The position numbers and the translations under genes were made by a program. DNA of 64,000 nucleotides from the NCBI RefSeq assembly GCF_018130465.1, contig NZ_JAFCKJ010000003.1, positions 496,001 to 560,000 of the forward strand. Reading direction: 5' to 3'. The notes under the pieces are model-generated. The model saw only the letters and a list, made by a program, of their open reading frames with translations. It was not told the DNA's origin and made no database searches. Shown here piece by piece: positions 1 through 9,837 of the stretch (position 1 is its first letter; every line of letters begins with the position of its first letter). Origin of the DNA: Bradyrhizobium canariense. GTDB lineage: Bacteria; Pseudomonadota; Alphaproteobacteria; Rhizobiales; Xanthobacteraceae.

Positions 1-245
1 TCGGGACGCGGGGGCGCCGGATTGAACAGCTCGGCGATCTCCATCTTCAAGCCCGAGGTGAGCTGGAGCAGCTTGTCGTAGGTCAGCGACATCAGACCGT
101 TCTCGACCTTGGACAGGGTCGACAGTGCCATGCCGGTCCGCTCCGCCACCTGCTTGAGCGTCAGCCCTCGCGCCTGGCGGGCAGCCTTGAGGCATTGGCC
201 AAGCTGGGAGTTGGCGCCCTCCGGCGTCGTCATGATCTCGCTCAT
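1..245 (-). CDS. XRE-family transcriptional regulator, N-terminal part (runs off the window start)
   Basis: Reading leftwards from an ATG at 243-245, the frame stays open to the window edge (81 codons). After a short tail, residues of about 13-68 form a Cro/C1 helix-turn-helix: GQCLKAARQARGLTLKQVAE, then TGMALSTLSKVENGLMS, the usual recognition-helix pattern of XRE proteins. The sequence after it (KMEIAELFNP) is the usual bridge to a C-terminal cupin sensor domain, but that part lies outside the window, so the cupin is only inferred. The gene is divergent from the amidase at 454 with about 200 bp between them, so it may regulate the amidase / transporter / oxidase group. Confidence 0.85.
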   Translation of the reverse strand, partial: MSEIMTTPEGANSQLGQCLKAARQARGLTLKQVAERTGMALSTLSKVENGLMSLTYDKLLQLTSGLKMEIAELFNPAPPRP

Positions 246-453
246 GCGGCAAGGCTATCACGGCGGTAGAAAAATTGTTGACCGATCCACCTAATCTTTT
301 CGACGTAAATTGACCTCGGGTTCTCCATCTGGTCGCCGCTTGGGCAGATGTACCAGCATTTATGCAGGAAACAGCCGGATCTGACGAATATTGGTGCGCG
401 GCCTCCACTTTCCGATATGCTAAATCGTTTTCAAAATTTGAAAGGGATTGGCA

Positions 454-1950
454 TTGTCCGAACTTTGCGATTCCAGCGCCGTTGAGCTGCGCCGCCGCTT
501 GGCCGCCCGGGAAATCTCGCCCGTCGAGCTGCTGGATTCGTGCCTGTCGCGGATCGCCGCCGTCAATCCTGCCGTCAACGCCGTCGTGACGCTGGACGAG
601 CCTGGCGCTCGCGCCGCTGCCAAGGAGGCCGAGGCCGCCATCCTGCGCGGCGAGGATCATGGCACCCTCCACGGACTGCCCGTTCTCATCAAGGACACGC
701 AGGACACAGCTCGCCTGCGCACCACCTATGGCAGCCCGTTGCTGAGAGACAACGTCCCGCTCGCCGACCAAGGCTCGGTCGCGCGGCTGCGCGCGGCTGG
801 CGCCATCATCTTCGGCAAAACCAACACACCGGAATGGGCGGCCGGCGGCAACACCCGCAACCCTGTGTTCGGCGCGACCGGCAATCCGTTCGATCCGATG
901 CGCTCGGCGGCCGGCTCCTCCGGCGGTTCGGCGGTGGCGCTCGCCTGCGGCATGGCCCCGCTCGCCTCGGGCTCGGACACCGGCGGCTCGTTGCGCAATC
1001 CGGCGGGCTTCGCCGGCATAGTCGGCATGCGTCCGTCCTACGGCCTCGTGGCCAGCGAGAAGCGCGCCTTCGGCTGGTCCAATTTGTCGACCGACGGGCC
1101 GATGGCGCGCAATGTCGCCGACACCGCGCTGATGCTGTCGGTGATGGCGAGCGACGATGCCCGCGATCCGCTCGCCTATACGCTGCCCGGCGAGCCCTTG
1201 CGCGCGCGTGCCGAGCGCTGGGCCACCCCGCGCCCCGCCGACCTCGGCAGGCTGCGCCTCGCCTTCACCGAAGACTTCGGCTTCGCTCCGACCGAGCAGG
1301 CGATCCGGCGCGTATTCCGCCATCGCGTGAGCAAGCTTGCACCACTCTTCGCCGAATGCCGCGAGGCGACGCCGGATTGCTCCGGCGCCGACGACGCCTT
1401 CGCCGTGCTGCGCGCAGACATGTTCCTTGCGACACACGGCAAGAACTACAAGGAGCAGCCCGAGATGCTCGGGCCCAATGTCCGCGCCAATGTCGAGGAA
1501 GGCCTCGGCTACACGCTCGAAGACCACGCGCGCGCCGCGACGACGCAGACGCGGATCTATCGCGCCTGGCAAAGCTTCTTCGAAAGCTCCGACGTGCTGG
1601 TCAGCCCGACCATCACGCTCAGCCCGCGGCCGTGGTCGGAGCCCCATCCCGCGGAAATCGACGGGATACCTACGAAATCCTATTTCCATTGGCTCGCGCT
1701 CGCTTATGCCGTCACGCTTCCCGGCCATCCCGCGATCAGCATTCCTCTCGGCCTCGATGAAGCCGGGCTGCCTTTCGGCCTCCAGATCGTCGGTCGGCGT
1801 GGCGGCGACGCCGCCGTGCTCTCGGTGGCCGCGAGCCTCGAAGCGGCGTTCGCCGGCGACGCGCAATTGTGCCGGCCGGCGCCCGATCTGGCGCGGCTTG
1901 CCGCGGCGCCGCCGCTGTCGGCCGCACCCGGCTTCCTGACTTGGGAATGA
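454..1950 (+). CDS. Amidase signature family amidase
   Basis: Hydrolyses an amide bond; the substrate cannot be told from sequence. The Ser-cisSer-Lys triad is intact: Lys-80 in LPVLIKDTQD, Ser-155 in the GSSGGSA loop and nucleophile Ser-179 in GSDTGGSLRNPA. The length (498 aa) is normal for a single-domain amidase. No ATG fits. TTG at 448 sits directly against AAAGGGA (441-447), whereas TTG at 454 has correct spacing, so 454 is preferred. It heads a co-directional group with an MFS transporter and a FAD amine oxidase, suggesting uptake, amide cleavage and oxidation of a nitrogenous substrate. The stop codon lies inside a 17-bp tandem duplication. Confidence 0.9.
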   Translation: MSELCDSSAVELRRRLAAREISPVELLDSCLSRIAAVNPAVNAVVTLDEPGARAAAKEAEAAILRGEDHGTLHGLPVLIKDTQDTARLRTTYGSPLLRDNVPLADQGSVARLRAAGAIIFGKTNTPEWAAGGNTRNPVFGATGNPFDPMRSAAGSSGGSAVALACGMAPLASGSDTGGSLRNPAGFAGIVGMRPSYGLVASEKRAFGWSNLSTDGPMARNVADTALMLSVMASDDARDPLAYTLPGEPLRARAERWATPRPADLGRLRLAFTEDFGFAPTEQAIRRVFRHRVSKLAPLFAECREATPDCSGADDAFAVLRADMFLATHGKNYKEQPEMLGPNVRANVEEGLGYTLEDHARAATTQTRIYRAWQSFFESSDVLVSPTITLSPRPWSEPHPAEIDGIPTKSYFHWLALAYAVTLPGHPAISIPLGLDEAGLPFGLQIVGRRGGDAAVLSVAASLEAAFAGDAQLCRPAPDLARLAAAPPLSAAPGFLTWE

Positions 1951-1972
1951 CCCGAACTTGGGAATGACCCAA
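1939..1972. repeat. 17-bp tandem duplication across the amidase stop codon
   Basis: ACTTGGGAATGACCCGA (1939-1955) is followed at once by a copy (1956-1972) differing at one position. The first copy carries the last codons and stop of the amidase, so the gene end has been duplicated into the intergenic space. Confidence 0.9.
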
Positions 1973-2012
1973 AACCAGCGATAGCAGCACCGCCGGCGTA
2001 ACGGAGACGAGC

Positions 2013-3239
2013 ATGACGGAATTGCCGAGGAAGACCAGCGTCGTCGCATTCGTCCTGCTCTACGTCGCCTACTGCATCTCCTATGTCGACCGCGCGGCGA
2101 TCTCGCTGGCGCTGGCGCAGATCGGCAAGGACTTCAACCTCCAGGCCGCGGATCTCGGCATCGTCATCAGCGCGTTCTTCCTGGGTTACGCCGCGATGCA
2201 GGTGCCGGGCGGATGGCTCTCCGACCGCTTCGGCTCGAAATATGTGGTGATCATCACCATCGTGATGTGGTCGCTGTTCACGGCATTCACGAGTCTTGCC
2301 TGGTCGCTCACCTCGCTGATCGCGATCCGCTTCATCTTCGGCATCGCCGAGGGCGGTTTCCCGCCGGCGAGCATCCGCGCCGTCGCGGAGGTGTTCAAGA
2401 AGGACAGCCGGCCGAAGATGTCGGCGCTGCTGCTGTCTTCCAACTATGCCGGCAGCATGGTCGCGCCGCTGATCATGGCGCCGTTGATCCTCTGGCTCGG
2501 CTGGCGCCATGCCTTCAACACGATCGGCATCGCGGGCATCGTCTTCGCTGTGGCCTATTTCGTCTTCGTCCCGTATCTGGGCCGTCCGGGCACGAACGAA
2601 ACGACCCCATCGGAGACGAAGGCCGAGAACCGTGCGCCGATGCGCGAGCTCATGAAGAACCCGCTGTTGTGGCAGCTGATGGTGGTGTGGTTCGGCCTCA
2701 GCTGCGTCAACAAGGGCCTGGATTCCTGGATGCCGCTCTATCTGCTCCAGCAGCGCGGGCTCGACCTCAAGACCGTCGGCGTGTTGGCGCCGATCCCGTT
2801 CGTGATGGCGACGATCGCGACCGCGATCGGCGGCTGGGTGATGACGACGTTCTTCGCCGAGCGCGAAAAATATCTCCTGATCGGCGCCTCCGCATTGACC
2901 GGCATCTTCCTCTACGCCATGTACAAGGCGGAGACGATCGCGATGCTGATCACCTACCAATCGGTGGTCTATTTCTTCAAATCCTTCGTGCTGGCCTCGG
3001 TGATTGCGCTTCCGACCAAGCTGCTCCGCGACGACCAGATCGGATCCGGGATCGGCATGGTCAATCTCGGCGGCCAGAGCGCGGGCTTCGTCGCACCCGT
3101 CGCCATCGGCTTCATCGTGACCGGAACCGGATCGTTCGATGCCGCCTTCGGCTTCCTCGTGGCGATGACGGCGTTGTCCGTCGTGGTCGCCGCGACCATA
3201 AACACGGCCGAGCCGAAGCTCGCCCCGCAGACGGCCTGA
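2013..3239 (+). CDS. MFS transporter, anion:cation symporter-like
   Basis: A 408-residue inner-membrane protein with twelve predicted hydrophobic segments. The cytoplasmic loop after TM2 carries the MFS signature (GGWLSDRFGSK, about residues 68-78), and TM1 has the YVDRAAIS motif common in the ACS (anion:cation symporter) subfamily that takes up organic acids such as tartrate, phthalate and glucarate. The ATG at 2013 follows GGAGACGAGC. It lies between the amidase and the FAD oxidase, so it probably imports the substrate or product of that group. The exact substrate cannot be assigned. Confidence 0.88.
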   Translation: MTELPRKTSVVAFVLLYVAYCISYVDRAAISLALAQIGKDFNLQAADLGIVISAFFLGYAAMQVPGGWLSDRFGSKYVVIITIVMWSLFTAFTSLAWSLTSLIAIRFIFGIAEGGFPPASIRAVAEVFKKDSRPKMSALLLSSNYAGSMVAPLIMAPLILWLGWRHAFNTIGIAGIVFAVAYFVFVPYLGRPGTNETTPSETKAENRAPMRELMKNPLLWQLMVVWFGLSCVNKGLDSWMPLYLLQQRGLDLKTVGVLAPIPFVMATIATAIGGWVMTTFFAEREKYLLIGASALTGIFLYAMYKAETIAMLITYQSVVYFFKSFVLASVIALPTKLLRDDQIGSGIGMVNLGGQSAGFVAPVAIGFIVTGTGSFDAAFGFLVAMTALSVVVAATINTAEPKLAPQTA

Positions 3240-3256
3240 CAGGAGAATCTCTTCCG

Positions 3257-4489
3257 ATGCAAAGCGCGATCGTACTCGGCGGCGGCATGATCGGCGTCAG
3301 CGCGGCGCTCCACCTCCGGCAGCGCGGCTGGTCCGTCACGCTCATCGACCGCAGGGAGCCGGGCCGCGAGACCAGCTACGGCAATGCCGGCATGATCCAG
3401 GCGGAAGCGGTCCGTCCCTATCCGATGCCGCGCGACCTCGCCACGCTCCTGAAGATCGCGACCGGCCGCACCAACGACGTGCGTTACAGCCTGTCGTCGC
3501 TTCATCTCCATATCGAGCCTCTGCTCCGCTATTGGTGGCATTCGGCGCCGGCGCGGCATCGCGAGGCGATCGACGCCTGGGCGCGGCTGATCGCCTACGC
3601 GACGGCGGAGCACGACATCCTCATTCGCGAAGCCCACGCCGACAATCTTATCCGTCGCGCGGGATACCGGCACCTGCATCGCGACGCAGCTTCGTTCGAA
3701 CTCGCCGTCAAGGCGGCGGAAGAAGACCAGCGCGAATTCGGCGTGAGGTTTCGTGCGCTCTCGGGAGCCGAGCTCGCCAAGGCCGAACCTGTCCTGCGCG
3801 ACGACCTGCCCGGCGCGATCCATTGGCTCGACACCTGGACCGTGTCCGATCCCGGCGCGCTGGTCACGGCCTATGCCGATCTGTTCGAGCGCCTCGGCGG
3901 CACCATCGTGCTTGGCGATGCCCAGACCTTGCAGCAAACCGCGACCGGCTGGTCGGTCGAGACCGACATTGGACACATCGACGCCACCCACGCCGTCGTG
4001 ACGCTCGGGCCGTGGTCGCCCGATCTCCTGCTCAAATTCGGCTATCGCATTCCGCTGGTGCGCAAGCGCGGCTACCACATGCATTACAGCGGCGGCGCCT
4101 CGCTCGATCTGCCGCTGGTCGACAAGGCCGGCGGCTACGCCATGGGTCCGATGGCCAAAGGCATCCGCATCACCACCGGCGCGGAGTTGACCGGCATGGA
4201 CGCGCTCGCAACGCCCGTGCAACTCGCCAGCGCCGAAGCCTCCGCGCGCGAGCTGATCGACCTCGGCAGGCGCGTCGAGCCAGACCCGTGGTTCGGCACC
4301 CGCCCCTGCACGCCCGACATGCTGCCGGTGCTCGGCCCTGCCCCACGCCATCCCGGCCTCTGGATGAACTTTGGCCACGGCCACCAGGGCTTTACGCTGG
4401 GGCCCGCGACCGGGCGCCTGCTCGCCGAGATGATGAGCGGCGAAACGCCTGCGATCGATCCGACGCCATATCGGCCGGAGCGGTTCTAG
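3257..4489 (+). CDS. FAD-dependent amine/D-amino-acid oxidoreductase (DadA/DAO superfamily)
   Basis: A 410-residue flavoprotein of the glycine oxidase / D-amino-acid dehydrogenase superfamily. The N-terminus has the FAD-binding Rossmann motif VLGGGMIGVSAALHL followed by an acidic strand end (TLIDRRE), and the C-terminus has the family motif GHGHQGFTLGPATGRLLAE. It would oxidise an amine or amino acid to the imino acid. The ATG at 3257 follows AGGAGAATCTCTTCCG, and the gene begins 17 bp after the MFS gene, so co-transcription is likely. Its last 4 bp overlap the end of the convergent TPR gene. Confidence 0.88.
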   Translation: MQSAIVLGGGMIGVSAALHLRQRGWSVTLIDRREPGRETSYGNAGMIQAEAVRPYPMPRDLATLLKIATGRTNDVRYSLSSLHLHIEPLLRYWWHSAPARHREAIDAWARLIAYATAEHDILIREAHADNLIRRAGYRHLHRDAASFELAVKAAEEDQREFGVRFRALSGAELAKAEPVLRDDLPGAIHWLDTWTVSDPGALVTAYADLFERLGGTIVLGDAQTLQQTATGWSVETDIGHIDATHAVVTLGPWSPDLLLKFGYRIPLVRKRGYHMHYSGGASLDLPLVDKAGGYAMGPMAKGIRITTGAELTGMDALATPVQLASAEASARELIDLGRRVEPDPWFGTRPCTPDMLPVLGPAPRHPGLWMNFGHGHQGFTLGPATGRLLAEMMSGETPAIDPTPYRPERF

Positions 4490-6591
4490 CCCTCTACGCT
4501 CGCGGCGAGGACCGCGAGCGCAGCCGACAGGCGCATCAGCGGATCATCCCATTCGCGTGGCCTGCGCTGGCGGAACAGCCGCATGGTCGGATACCAGGGA
4601 CTGTCCTCGCGATCGCGCAGCCAGCGCCAGTCGAGCGCGTAAGGCGTGAGCATCCACACCGGACGGCCGAGCGCGCCGGCGAGATGCGCGACTGATGTGT
4701 CGACTGCAATGACGAGATCAAGCGCTGCGACCGCCGCCGCCGTATCGGCGAAATCGCCGAGGGCCGGCGCAAGATCGATGACGTCATTGCCAAGCGACGC
4801 GAGCACCGGACCATCTTCGGGCCGCGGCTCCTTTTGCAGGCTGTAGAGCTGCACGCCCGGCATGACAAGGCGCGGCAACACCGCCTCCGCCGACAGCGAG
4901 CGCTGCCGGTCGCCCTTGTGCCTGGCATTGCCGGCCCAGACCACGCCGACCTTCAAGGCCCTCACACCGGCGAGCGCAGAACGCCAGCGCGACAGTTTTG
5001 CGGGATCGGGGTGCAGATACGGGACGTCGGCCGGAATGGTATCGAGCGTGGTGCCGAATATCCGCGGCAGGCTCATCAGCGGCACTTGCAGGTCGAATGG
5101 AGGCAGCACCTCACCGCGCGGGATCACGGTGACGTCGGGGAGTTGCCGCAGCAGCGAGGCGAGCGCGGGCTGCACCTGCAAGATGATCCTGCCGCCCCTC
5201 GCCGCCACCATCGGCAGGTAGCGCACGAAATGCAGGACGTCGCCGAGGCCGTATTCGGCGAACAGCAGCAATGTGCGGCCATGAAGCGGCTCGCCCTGCC
5301 ATTCCGGCTCGCTCAACGTCGGATCGCCGTCCGACAGCGTCTTGCATCTGCGCCGCCAGCGATAGCTCTCGAACCCGTTCGAGAAATCGCCGTTCATCAG
5401 CAGGAAATGCGCGTGGTTGTACTGCGCGAGCGGCTGCTCCGGATCGAGCGCGATCGCGTGGTGCGAGACCGCCAGTGCCGCGTCGATTTCGCCGGCGTTG
5501 CGCAGCGCCACCGCGAGATTGGCGTGCCCCTTGGCGTAGACGGGATCGGCCGCGACCGCGCATCGGTGCGCGGCGACGGCGTCCTCGGTGCGCTCCTGTT
5601 TCTCGAAGATGATGCCGAGATTGGTCCAGGCCGGCGCGTGATCGGGCTTGAGCAGCAGTGCGTGCTCGCAGGCGGCGACCGCCTCATCCAGTGTGCCGAT
5701 CTCGGAGAGACAGGCGCCGAGATTGCTTGCAATCACGTGATCAGATGAATCCAGTGCAAAGGTCCGCCCGTAGATCTCGGCGGCTTCGTGCAGGCGACCG
5801 GCCTCATGCAGGACGAGGCCGAGCAGACGCAGCGCCTGACCATTGTCCGGCGCGAGCGCAATGGCGCGGCGGTATTGGACAACGGCGTCTTCGAGCAGTC
5901 CTTGCCGATAGAGCACGGCGCCGAGATTGCACAGCAGCCCCGGATCATCCGCATCGGCGTCGAGGGCGCGGCGATACGCGCCCGCAGCTTCGTCGAGCTT
6001 GTTCTGGTCTGCAAGGACATTGCCGAGATTGAGCCAAACGCCGCGATAGGATGGCTCCCTCGCGATCAGCGCACGATAAGCCTCCTCCGCTTCCGTCAGC
6101 CGCCCCTGCTCCGCAAGCACGACGGCAAGGTTGAAGCACGCCCGGGTCAGATGCGCATCGAGCGCGAGCGCACGGCGATAGGCGCCTTCAGCCTCCTCGA
6201 ACCGCGCGAGTTCACCGAGCGTCACGCCGAGCTTGTTGTGCAAACCCGCATCGTCCGGCCGCCGGACCAGGGCGCGCCGGAACGCCGCCAACGCCCCCTC
6301 CTGCTCGCCCTTCACCGCAAGCGCATCGCCGAGCGTGACGAGTGCCGGCGCGTGCTCCGGGTCGATGTCGAACACACGGCCGAGCAGCGCGGCGCCGTCG
6401 GCCGCACGGTCGGTGACGAAGGCGGCCACTGCCGCAAGATGCAGCGCGGGCAAGTGATCCGGCTCTGCCCTCAGCACCTCCGCACAGAGCGCGTCGGCCT
6501 GGTCGGGCCGACCTGCCGAAAAATGCTCCGCCGCCTGCAACACAATCCGATCGACGCTCGCCTTGCCCACGATACCCGCCCGCCCCTTCAA
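4486..6591 (-). CDS. TPR protein with C-terminal glycosyltransferase-like domain
   Basis: A 701-residue protein. Residues of about 15-390 are roughly ten tetratricopeptide repeats with the A/G/Y/A/P pattern (for example AYRRALALDAHLTRACFNLA). Residues of about 410-690 look like a GT-B glycosyltransferase end related to GT9/GT41, with a GDVLHFVRYLP strand and a late donor-site-like segment AVDTSVAHLAGALGRPVWML. Similar proteins are common in rhizobia and may glycosylate surface components; no acceptor is known. Start is uncertain: the frame opens at TTG 6591, but GTG 6570 is an alternative. It is convergent with the FAD oxidase with a 4-bp overlap. Confidence 0.82.
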   Translation of the reverse strand: MKGRAGIVGKASVDRIVLQAAEHFSAGRPDQADALCAEVLRAEPDHLPALHLAAVAAFVTDRAADGAALLGRVFDIDPEHAPALVTLGDALAVKGEQEGALAAFRRALVRRPDDAGLHNKLGVTLGELARFEEAEGAYRRALALDAHLTRACFNLAVVLAEQGRLTEAEEAYRALIAREPSYRGVWLNLGNVLADQNKLDEAAGAYRRALDADADDPGLLCNLGAVLYRQGLLEDAVVQYRRAIALAPDNGQALRLLGLVLHEAGRLHEAAEIYGRTFALDSSDHVIASNLGACLSEIGTLDEAVAACEHALLLKPDHAPAWTNLGIIFEKQERTEDAVAAHRCAVAADPVYAKGHANLAVALRNAGEIDAALAVSHHAIALDPEQPLAQYNHAHFLLMNGDFSNGFESYRWRRRCKTLSDGDPTLSEPEWQGEPLHGRTLLLFAEYGLGDVLHFVRYLPMVAARGGRIILQVQPALASLLRQLPDVTVIPRGEVLPPFDLQVPLMSLPRIFGTTLDTIPADVPYLHPDPAKLSRWRSALAGVRALKVGVVWAGNARHKGDRQRSLSAEAVLPRLVMPGVQLYSLQKEPRPEDGPVLASLGNDVIDLAPALGDFADTAAAVAALDLVIAVDTSVAHLAGALGRPVWMLTPYALDWRWLRDREDSPWYPTMRLFRQRRPREWDDPLMRLSAALAVLAASVEG

Positions 6592-6630
6592 CGTCAGATG
6601 CGGGTTAAACGCACGAGGTCGGAAAATCCG

Positions 6631-7467
6631 TCAGTCGGCGCGCCCGGCGAGCAACTTTTTGATCCGCTCGGCATCTTCAGGCGTCGCCGGATTGTAGACG
6701 ATCATGCTGAGATCGGAGCGGCCCTCGACATTGAAGCTCGAATATTCGAACGACATCGTGCCGTGAACGGGGTGTCGCAGCCGCTTGGTGCCATCACCAT
6801 GATGGCGCACGTCGTTGTCGCGCCAGAGCGCCGCGAATTCCGGACTGGTGCGGCAGAGCTCATCGACGAAATCGGCGACATGCGAAACCGCGCCCGCGCG
6901 CGCGGCGTCCGCCCGGAATGCCGCCACCACGAACCGCGCCACGCTGTCCCAGTCGTATTGCGCGGCACGGACGCGCGGATCGCAGAAGATGAAGCGCAGG
7001 ATGTTGCGCTGTCCCGGCGGGATCGCGCCGTAATCCGTCAGCACGACGCTTGCGGCCTTGTTCCAGGCAACGACGTCCCAGATGGCCGTCCGCACCAGGG
7101 CCGGGCTGAATGCGAGCGCATCGAGCACGCGCTGCAGCCGCGGCGAGACGCCTTCGTTCGCCTGGTAGCGCACATCGGGCGGACGGCCGAGGCCGATCAG
7201 GAACAGGTGCTCGCGCTCGACATCGGTCAGCATCAGCGCACGCGCGATGCGGTCGAGCACGTCGGCCGACGGCGCGCCGCCGCGGCCCTGCTCCAGCCAT
7301 GTGTACCAGGTCGGGCTGATATTGGCGCGCTGCGCCACCTCCTCGCGGCGCAGCCCGGGCGTCCGCCTGCGGCTGCCGCTGAGGCCGAACGCGGCGGCAT
7401 CGAGCCGGGTACGGCGGCCTTTGAGGTAGGTCCCCAAGAGGTTCTCGCTGGCGACGGTCTCGTTCAT
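6631..7467 (-). CDS. XRE regulator with MmyB-like ligand-binding domain
   Basis: A 278-residue regulator. An N-terminal helix-turn-helix (about residues 25-85; GLRREEVAQRANISPTWYTW) is followed by the MmyB-like sensor domain (about 105-270; SPALVRTAIWDVVAWNKAA). This architecture is common in actinobacteria and proteobacteria and often controls an adjacent divergent dehydrogenase or reductase gene by binding a small hydrophobic ligand. Here the neighbour is an SDR oxidoreductase, divergent across an AT-rich 103-bp gap, so repression of that gene and of itself is the simplest inference. ATG at 7467. Confidence 0.9.
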   Translation of the reverse strand: MNETVASENLLGTYLKGRRTRLDAAAFGLSGSRRRTPGLRREEVAQRANISPTWYTWLEQGRGGAPSADVLDRIARALMLTDVEREHLFLIGLGRPPDVRYQANEGVSPRLQRVLDALAFSPALVRTAIWDVVAWNKAASVVLTDYGAIPPGQRNILRFIFCDPRVRAAQYDWDSVARFVVAAFRADAARAGAVSHVADFVDELCRTSPEFAALWRDNDVRHHGDGTKRLRHPVHGTMSFEYSSFNVEGRSDLSMIVYNPATPEDAERIKKLLAGRAD

Positions 7468-7570
7468 CCTGTTAGTTTTTATACCCTTATAATCTCACTA
7501 CTTTACCTGGATAATCCTAGCGCAGATGGTCGTCTCCACCAACCCTCTCAGGGTTTCTTGGAGATTGCTC
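7468..7570. promoter_or_regulatory. Divergent promoter/operator region between the MmyB-type regulator and the SDR gene
   Basis: An AT-rich island within GC-rich sequence. It contains TATACCCTTATAATC and, about 20 bp on, GGATAATCC; on the minus strand the hexamer GATTAT occurs twice. This fits overlapping -10 elements and a repeated operator half-site for the adjacent regulator. Assignment is by position and composition only. Confidence 0.5.
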
Positions 7571-8449
7571 ATGCGTGTTTTCGTCACCGGCGCCACCGGC
7601 TTCGTCGGCTCAGCCGTGGTTCAGGACCTGATCGCCGCCGGCCACCGCGTTACCGGCCTCGCCCGTTCCGACGCGGGAGCTGCGGCGCTTGCCGCGATGG
7701 GCGCCGAGGTTCATCGCGGGTCGCTGGAGGATCACGCGTCCTTGCGCAGCGGCGCGGCCGCGGCGGACGGCGTCCTGCACCTCGGCTTCAACCACGACTT
7801 CTCGAAGTTTCTGGACAATTGCGAGCTCGACCGCCGCGCGATCCTGGCGATCGGCGAGGAGCTCAACGGTTCCGGTCGCCCTCTCATCGTCACCTCCGGC
7901 GTGGCGCTGCTCGCGCCCGGCCGCCTCGCGACCGAGGACGATGTATCGGCGCACCGCTTTCCACGCGTGTCGGAATCGACCGCGCTGTCGCTGGCCGGCG
8001 TCCGCGCAGCCGTGGTGCGTCTTCCACCCTCCACACATGGCGAGGGCGACCACGGCTTCGTCCCGATCCTGATCAACCTCGCGCGCCAGAAAGGCGTATC
8101 GGCCTATGTCGGCGATGGCAGCAACCGCTGGCCCGCCGCGCACCGTGTCGATGCCGCGCGCGTCTACCGGCTGGCGCTGGAGCAAGGCGCAACCATGAAG
8201 CACTATCACGCGATCGCCGAGGAAGGCGTGCCGTTCAAGGCGATTGCGGAAGTGATCGGCCGACGGCTCGGTGTGCCCGTCGTGTCCAAATCGCCCGAGG
8301 AAGCGGCCGCGCATTTCGGCTGGTTCGCACAGTTCGCGGGCGCCGACGTTCCGACCTCGGGCGCGAAGACGCGTGCTGCTCTCGGCTGGTCGCCGCAAGA
8401 AAAAGGGCTGATCGAGGATCTCGACCAGCCCATTTATTTCAAGATCTGA
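7571..8449 (+). CDS. SDR-family NAD(P)-dependent oxidoreductase/epimerase
   Basis: A 292-residue extended/atypical short-chain dehydrogenase. The N-terminus has the cofactor motif [13 protein letters not shown] (TGxxGxxG), and a ThrSer-Gly element follows at [10 protein letters not shown]. The canonical YxxxK is not evident in its usual place, as in atypical SDRs of the NAD(P)-binding NmrA/YwnB kind. ATG 7571 follows TTGGAGATTGCTC; an in-frame upstream TTG at 7526 would place the N-terminus in the promoter and is rejected. Probably regulated by the divergent MmyB-type protein. Substrate unknown. Confidence 0.87.
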   Translation: MRVFVTGATGFVGSAVVQDLIAAGHRVTGLARSDAGAAALAAMGAEVHRGSLEDHASLRSGAAAADGVLHLGFNHDFSKFLDNCELDRRAILAIGEELNGSGRPLIVTSGVALLAPGRLATEDDVSAHRFPRVSESTALSLAGVRAAVVRLPPSTHGEGDHGFVPILINLARQKGVSAYVGDGSNRWPAAHRVDAARVYRLALEQGATMKHYHAIAEEGVPFKAIAEVIGRRLGVPVVSKSPEEAAAHFGWFAQFAGADVPTSGAKTRAALGWSPQEKGLIEDLDQPIYFKI

Positions 8450-8478
8450 CGGCGCGCCGTCGGTGACAGCTTTGCAGA

Positions 8479-9813
8479 TCAGTCCGTCGTGACCGCCGTT
8501 TCCATGTCGGTCGGATCGATCTGCTTGGCGAGGTTGGCGTTGAGCTTGTCGCGATCGAGCTCGCCCTCCCACCAGGCGACGATCACGCAGGCAACGCCGT
8601 TGCCGCACAGATTGGTCAGCGCGCGGCACTCGCTCATGAACTTGTCGATGCCGAGCACGATCGCCATGCCCGGCACGAGGCGCGGATCGACCACGGCGAG
8701 CGTCGCCGCCAGCGTGATGAAGCCCGCACCTGTGATACCGGAGGCGCCCTTCGAGGTCAGCATCGCCACCACCAGGATGGTGAGTTGCTGGCCGAAGGAG
8801 AGATCGAAGCCCAGCGCCTGAGCGATGAACAGCGTCGCCAGCGTCATGTAGATGTTGGTGCCGTCGAGATTGAACGAATAGCCCGTGGGCACCACGAGGC
8901 CGACCACCGACTTGGAGCAGCCGAGGCGCTCGAGCTTTTCCATCAAGGACGGCAACGCGCTTTCCGAGGACGAGGTGCCGAGCACGATCAGCAGCTCGTC
9001 CTTGATGTAGGCGAGGAACTTGAAGATGGAGAAGCCGGCGAAGCGCGCGATGAGTCCGAGCACGACGAACACGAACAGTGCCGCGGTGACGTAGAACGTC
9101 GCGATCAGGCCGATCAGGTTGAGGATCGCCCCGGTGCCGAACTTGCCGATGGTGTAGGCCATCGCGCCGAAGGCGCCGATCGGCGCCGCGCGCATCACGA
9201 TGGAGATGACTCCGAACACCGCATGCGCGGCGTCGTCGATGAAGCTGCGGATGGTGTGGCCGCGTTCGCCGAGCCCCATGATGGCGAAGCCGAACAGCAC
9301 CGAGAACAGCAGCACCTGCAGGATCTCGCCTTGCGCGAAGGCGCCGACGACGGTGTCCGGAATGATGTGCAGCACGAAGTCGACCGACTTCTGCCCTTCG
9401 GCCTGCTTGGCGTAGTTGGCGACGGCCTGCGCGTTGGCAGCGGCGCCGCCGAAGCCCGCACCCGGCTTCACCAAATTGCCAATGATAAGTCCGATCACCA
9501 GCGCGAAGGTCGAGACGATCTCGAAATAGACCAGCGCCTTGACGCCGATGCGGCCGACCTTCTTGGCGTCCTGGATATGGGCGATGCCCGAGACCACGGT
9601 GCAGAAGATGATCGGCGCGATCACCATCTTGATCAGCTTGATGAAGCCGTCGCCGAGTGCCTTGATCCACTCGTTGGTGGCGACTGACGGCCAGAGCCAG
9701 CCGACGATGGCGCCGAGCACGATCGCGATCAGCACCTGGATATAAAGAACCTTGTACCACGGCTTGGCGGCGGGCGGCGCGACCGGCGCCCCCGCCATCG
9801 TTGTCGTCGTCAT
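8479..9813 (-). CDS. dctA: C4-dicarboxylate transporter DctA (DAACS family)
   Basis: A proton/sodium-coupled symporter for succinate, fumarate and malate. The 444-residue product shows the family hallmarks: a long run of hydrophobic helices, the serine-rich hairpin ([16 protein letters not shown]), the substrate-site segment [16 protein letters not shown] and TM8 [15 protein letters not shown]. Succinate uptake by DctA is central to rhizobial carbon metabolism, though free-living cells use it too, and rhizobial genomes carry paralogs. ATG at 9813 sits behind GAGGGGGAGTGAAACA; the longer TTG frame to 9831 would start inside that ribosome-binding site. No dctBD genes are adjacent. Confidence 0.9.
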   Translation of the reverse strand: MTTTTMAGAPVAPPAAKPWYKVLYIQVLIAIVLGAIVGWLWPSVATNEWIKALGDGFIKLIKMVIAPIIFCTVVSGIAHIQDAKKVGRIGVKALVYFEIVSTFALVIGLIIGNLVKPGAGFGGAAANAQAVANYAKQAEGQKSVDFVLHIIPDTVVGAFAQGEILQVLLFSVLFGFAIMGLGERGHTIRSFIDDAAHAVFGVISIVMRAAPIGAFGAMAYTIGKFGTGAILNLIGLIATFYVTAALFVFVVLGLIARFAGFSIFKFLAYIKDELLIVLGTSSSESALPSLMEKLERLGCSKSVVGLVVPTGYSFNLDGTNIYMTLATLFIAQALGFDLSFGQQLTILVVAMLTSKGASGITGAGFITLAATLAVVDPRLVPGMAIVLGIDKFMSECRALTNLCGNGVACVIVAWWEGELDRDKLNANLAKQIDPTDMETAVTTD

Positions 9814-9837
9814 TGTTTCACTCCCCCTCAAAACGCC

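Noticed and set aside
2213-3256. Long forward frame reading into the FAD oxidase gene from inside the MFS gene
   Set aside because: The MFS gene occupies the other frame with clear family motifs; the oxidase starts cleanly at 3257 with its own ribosome-binding site and Rossmann motif.
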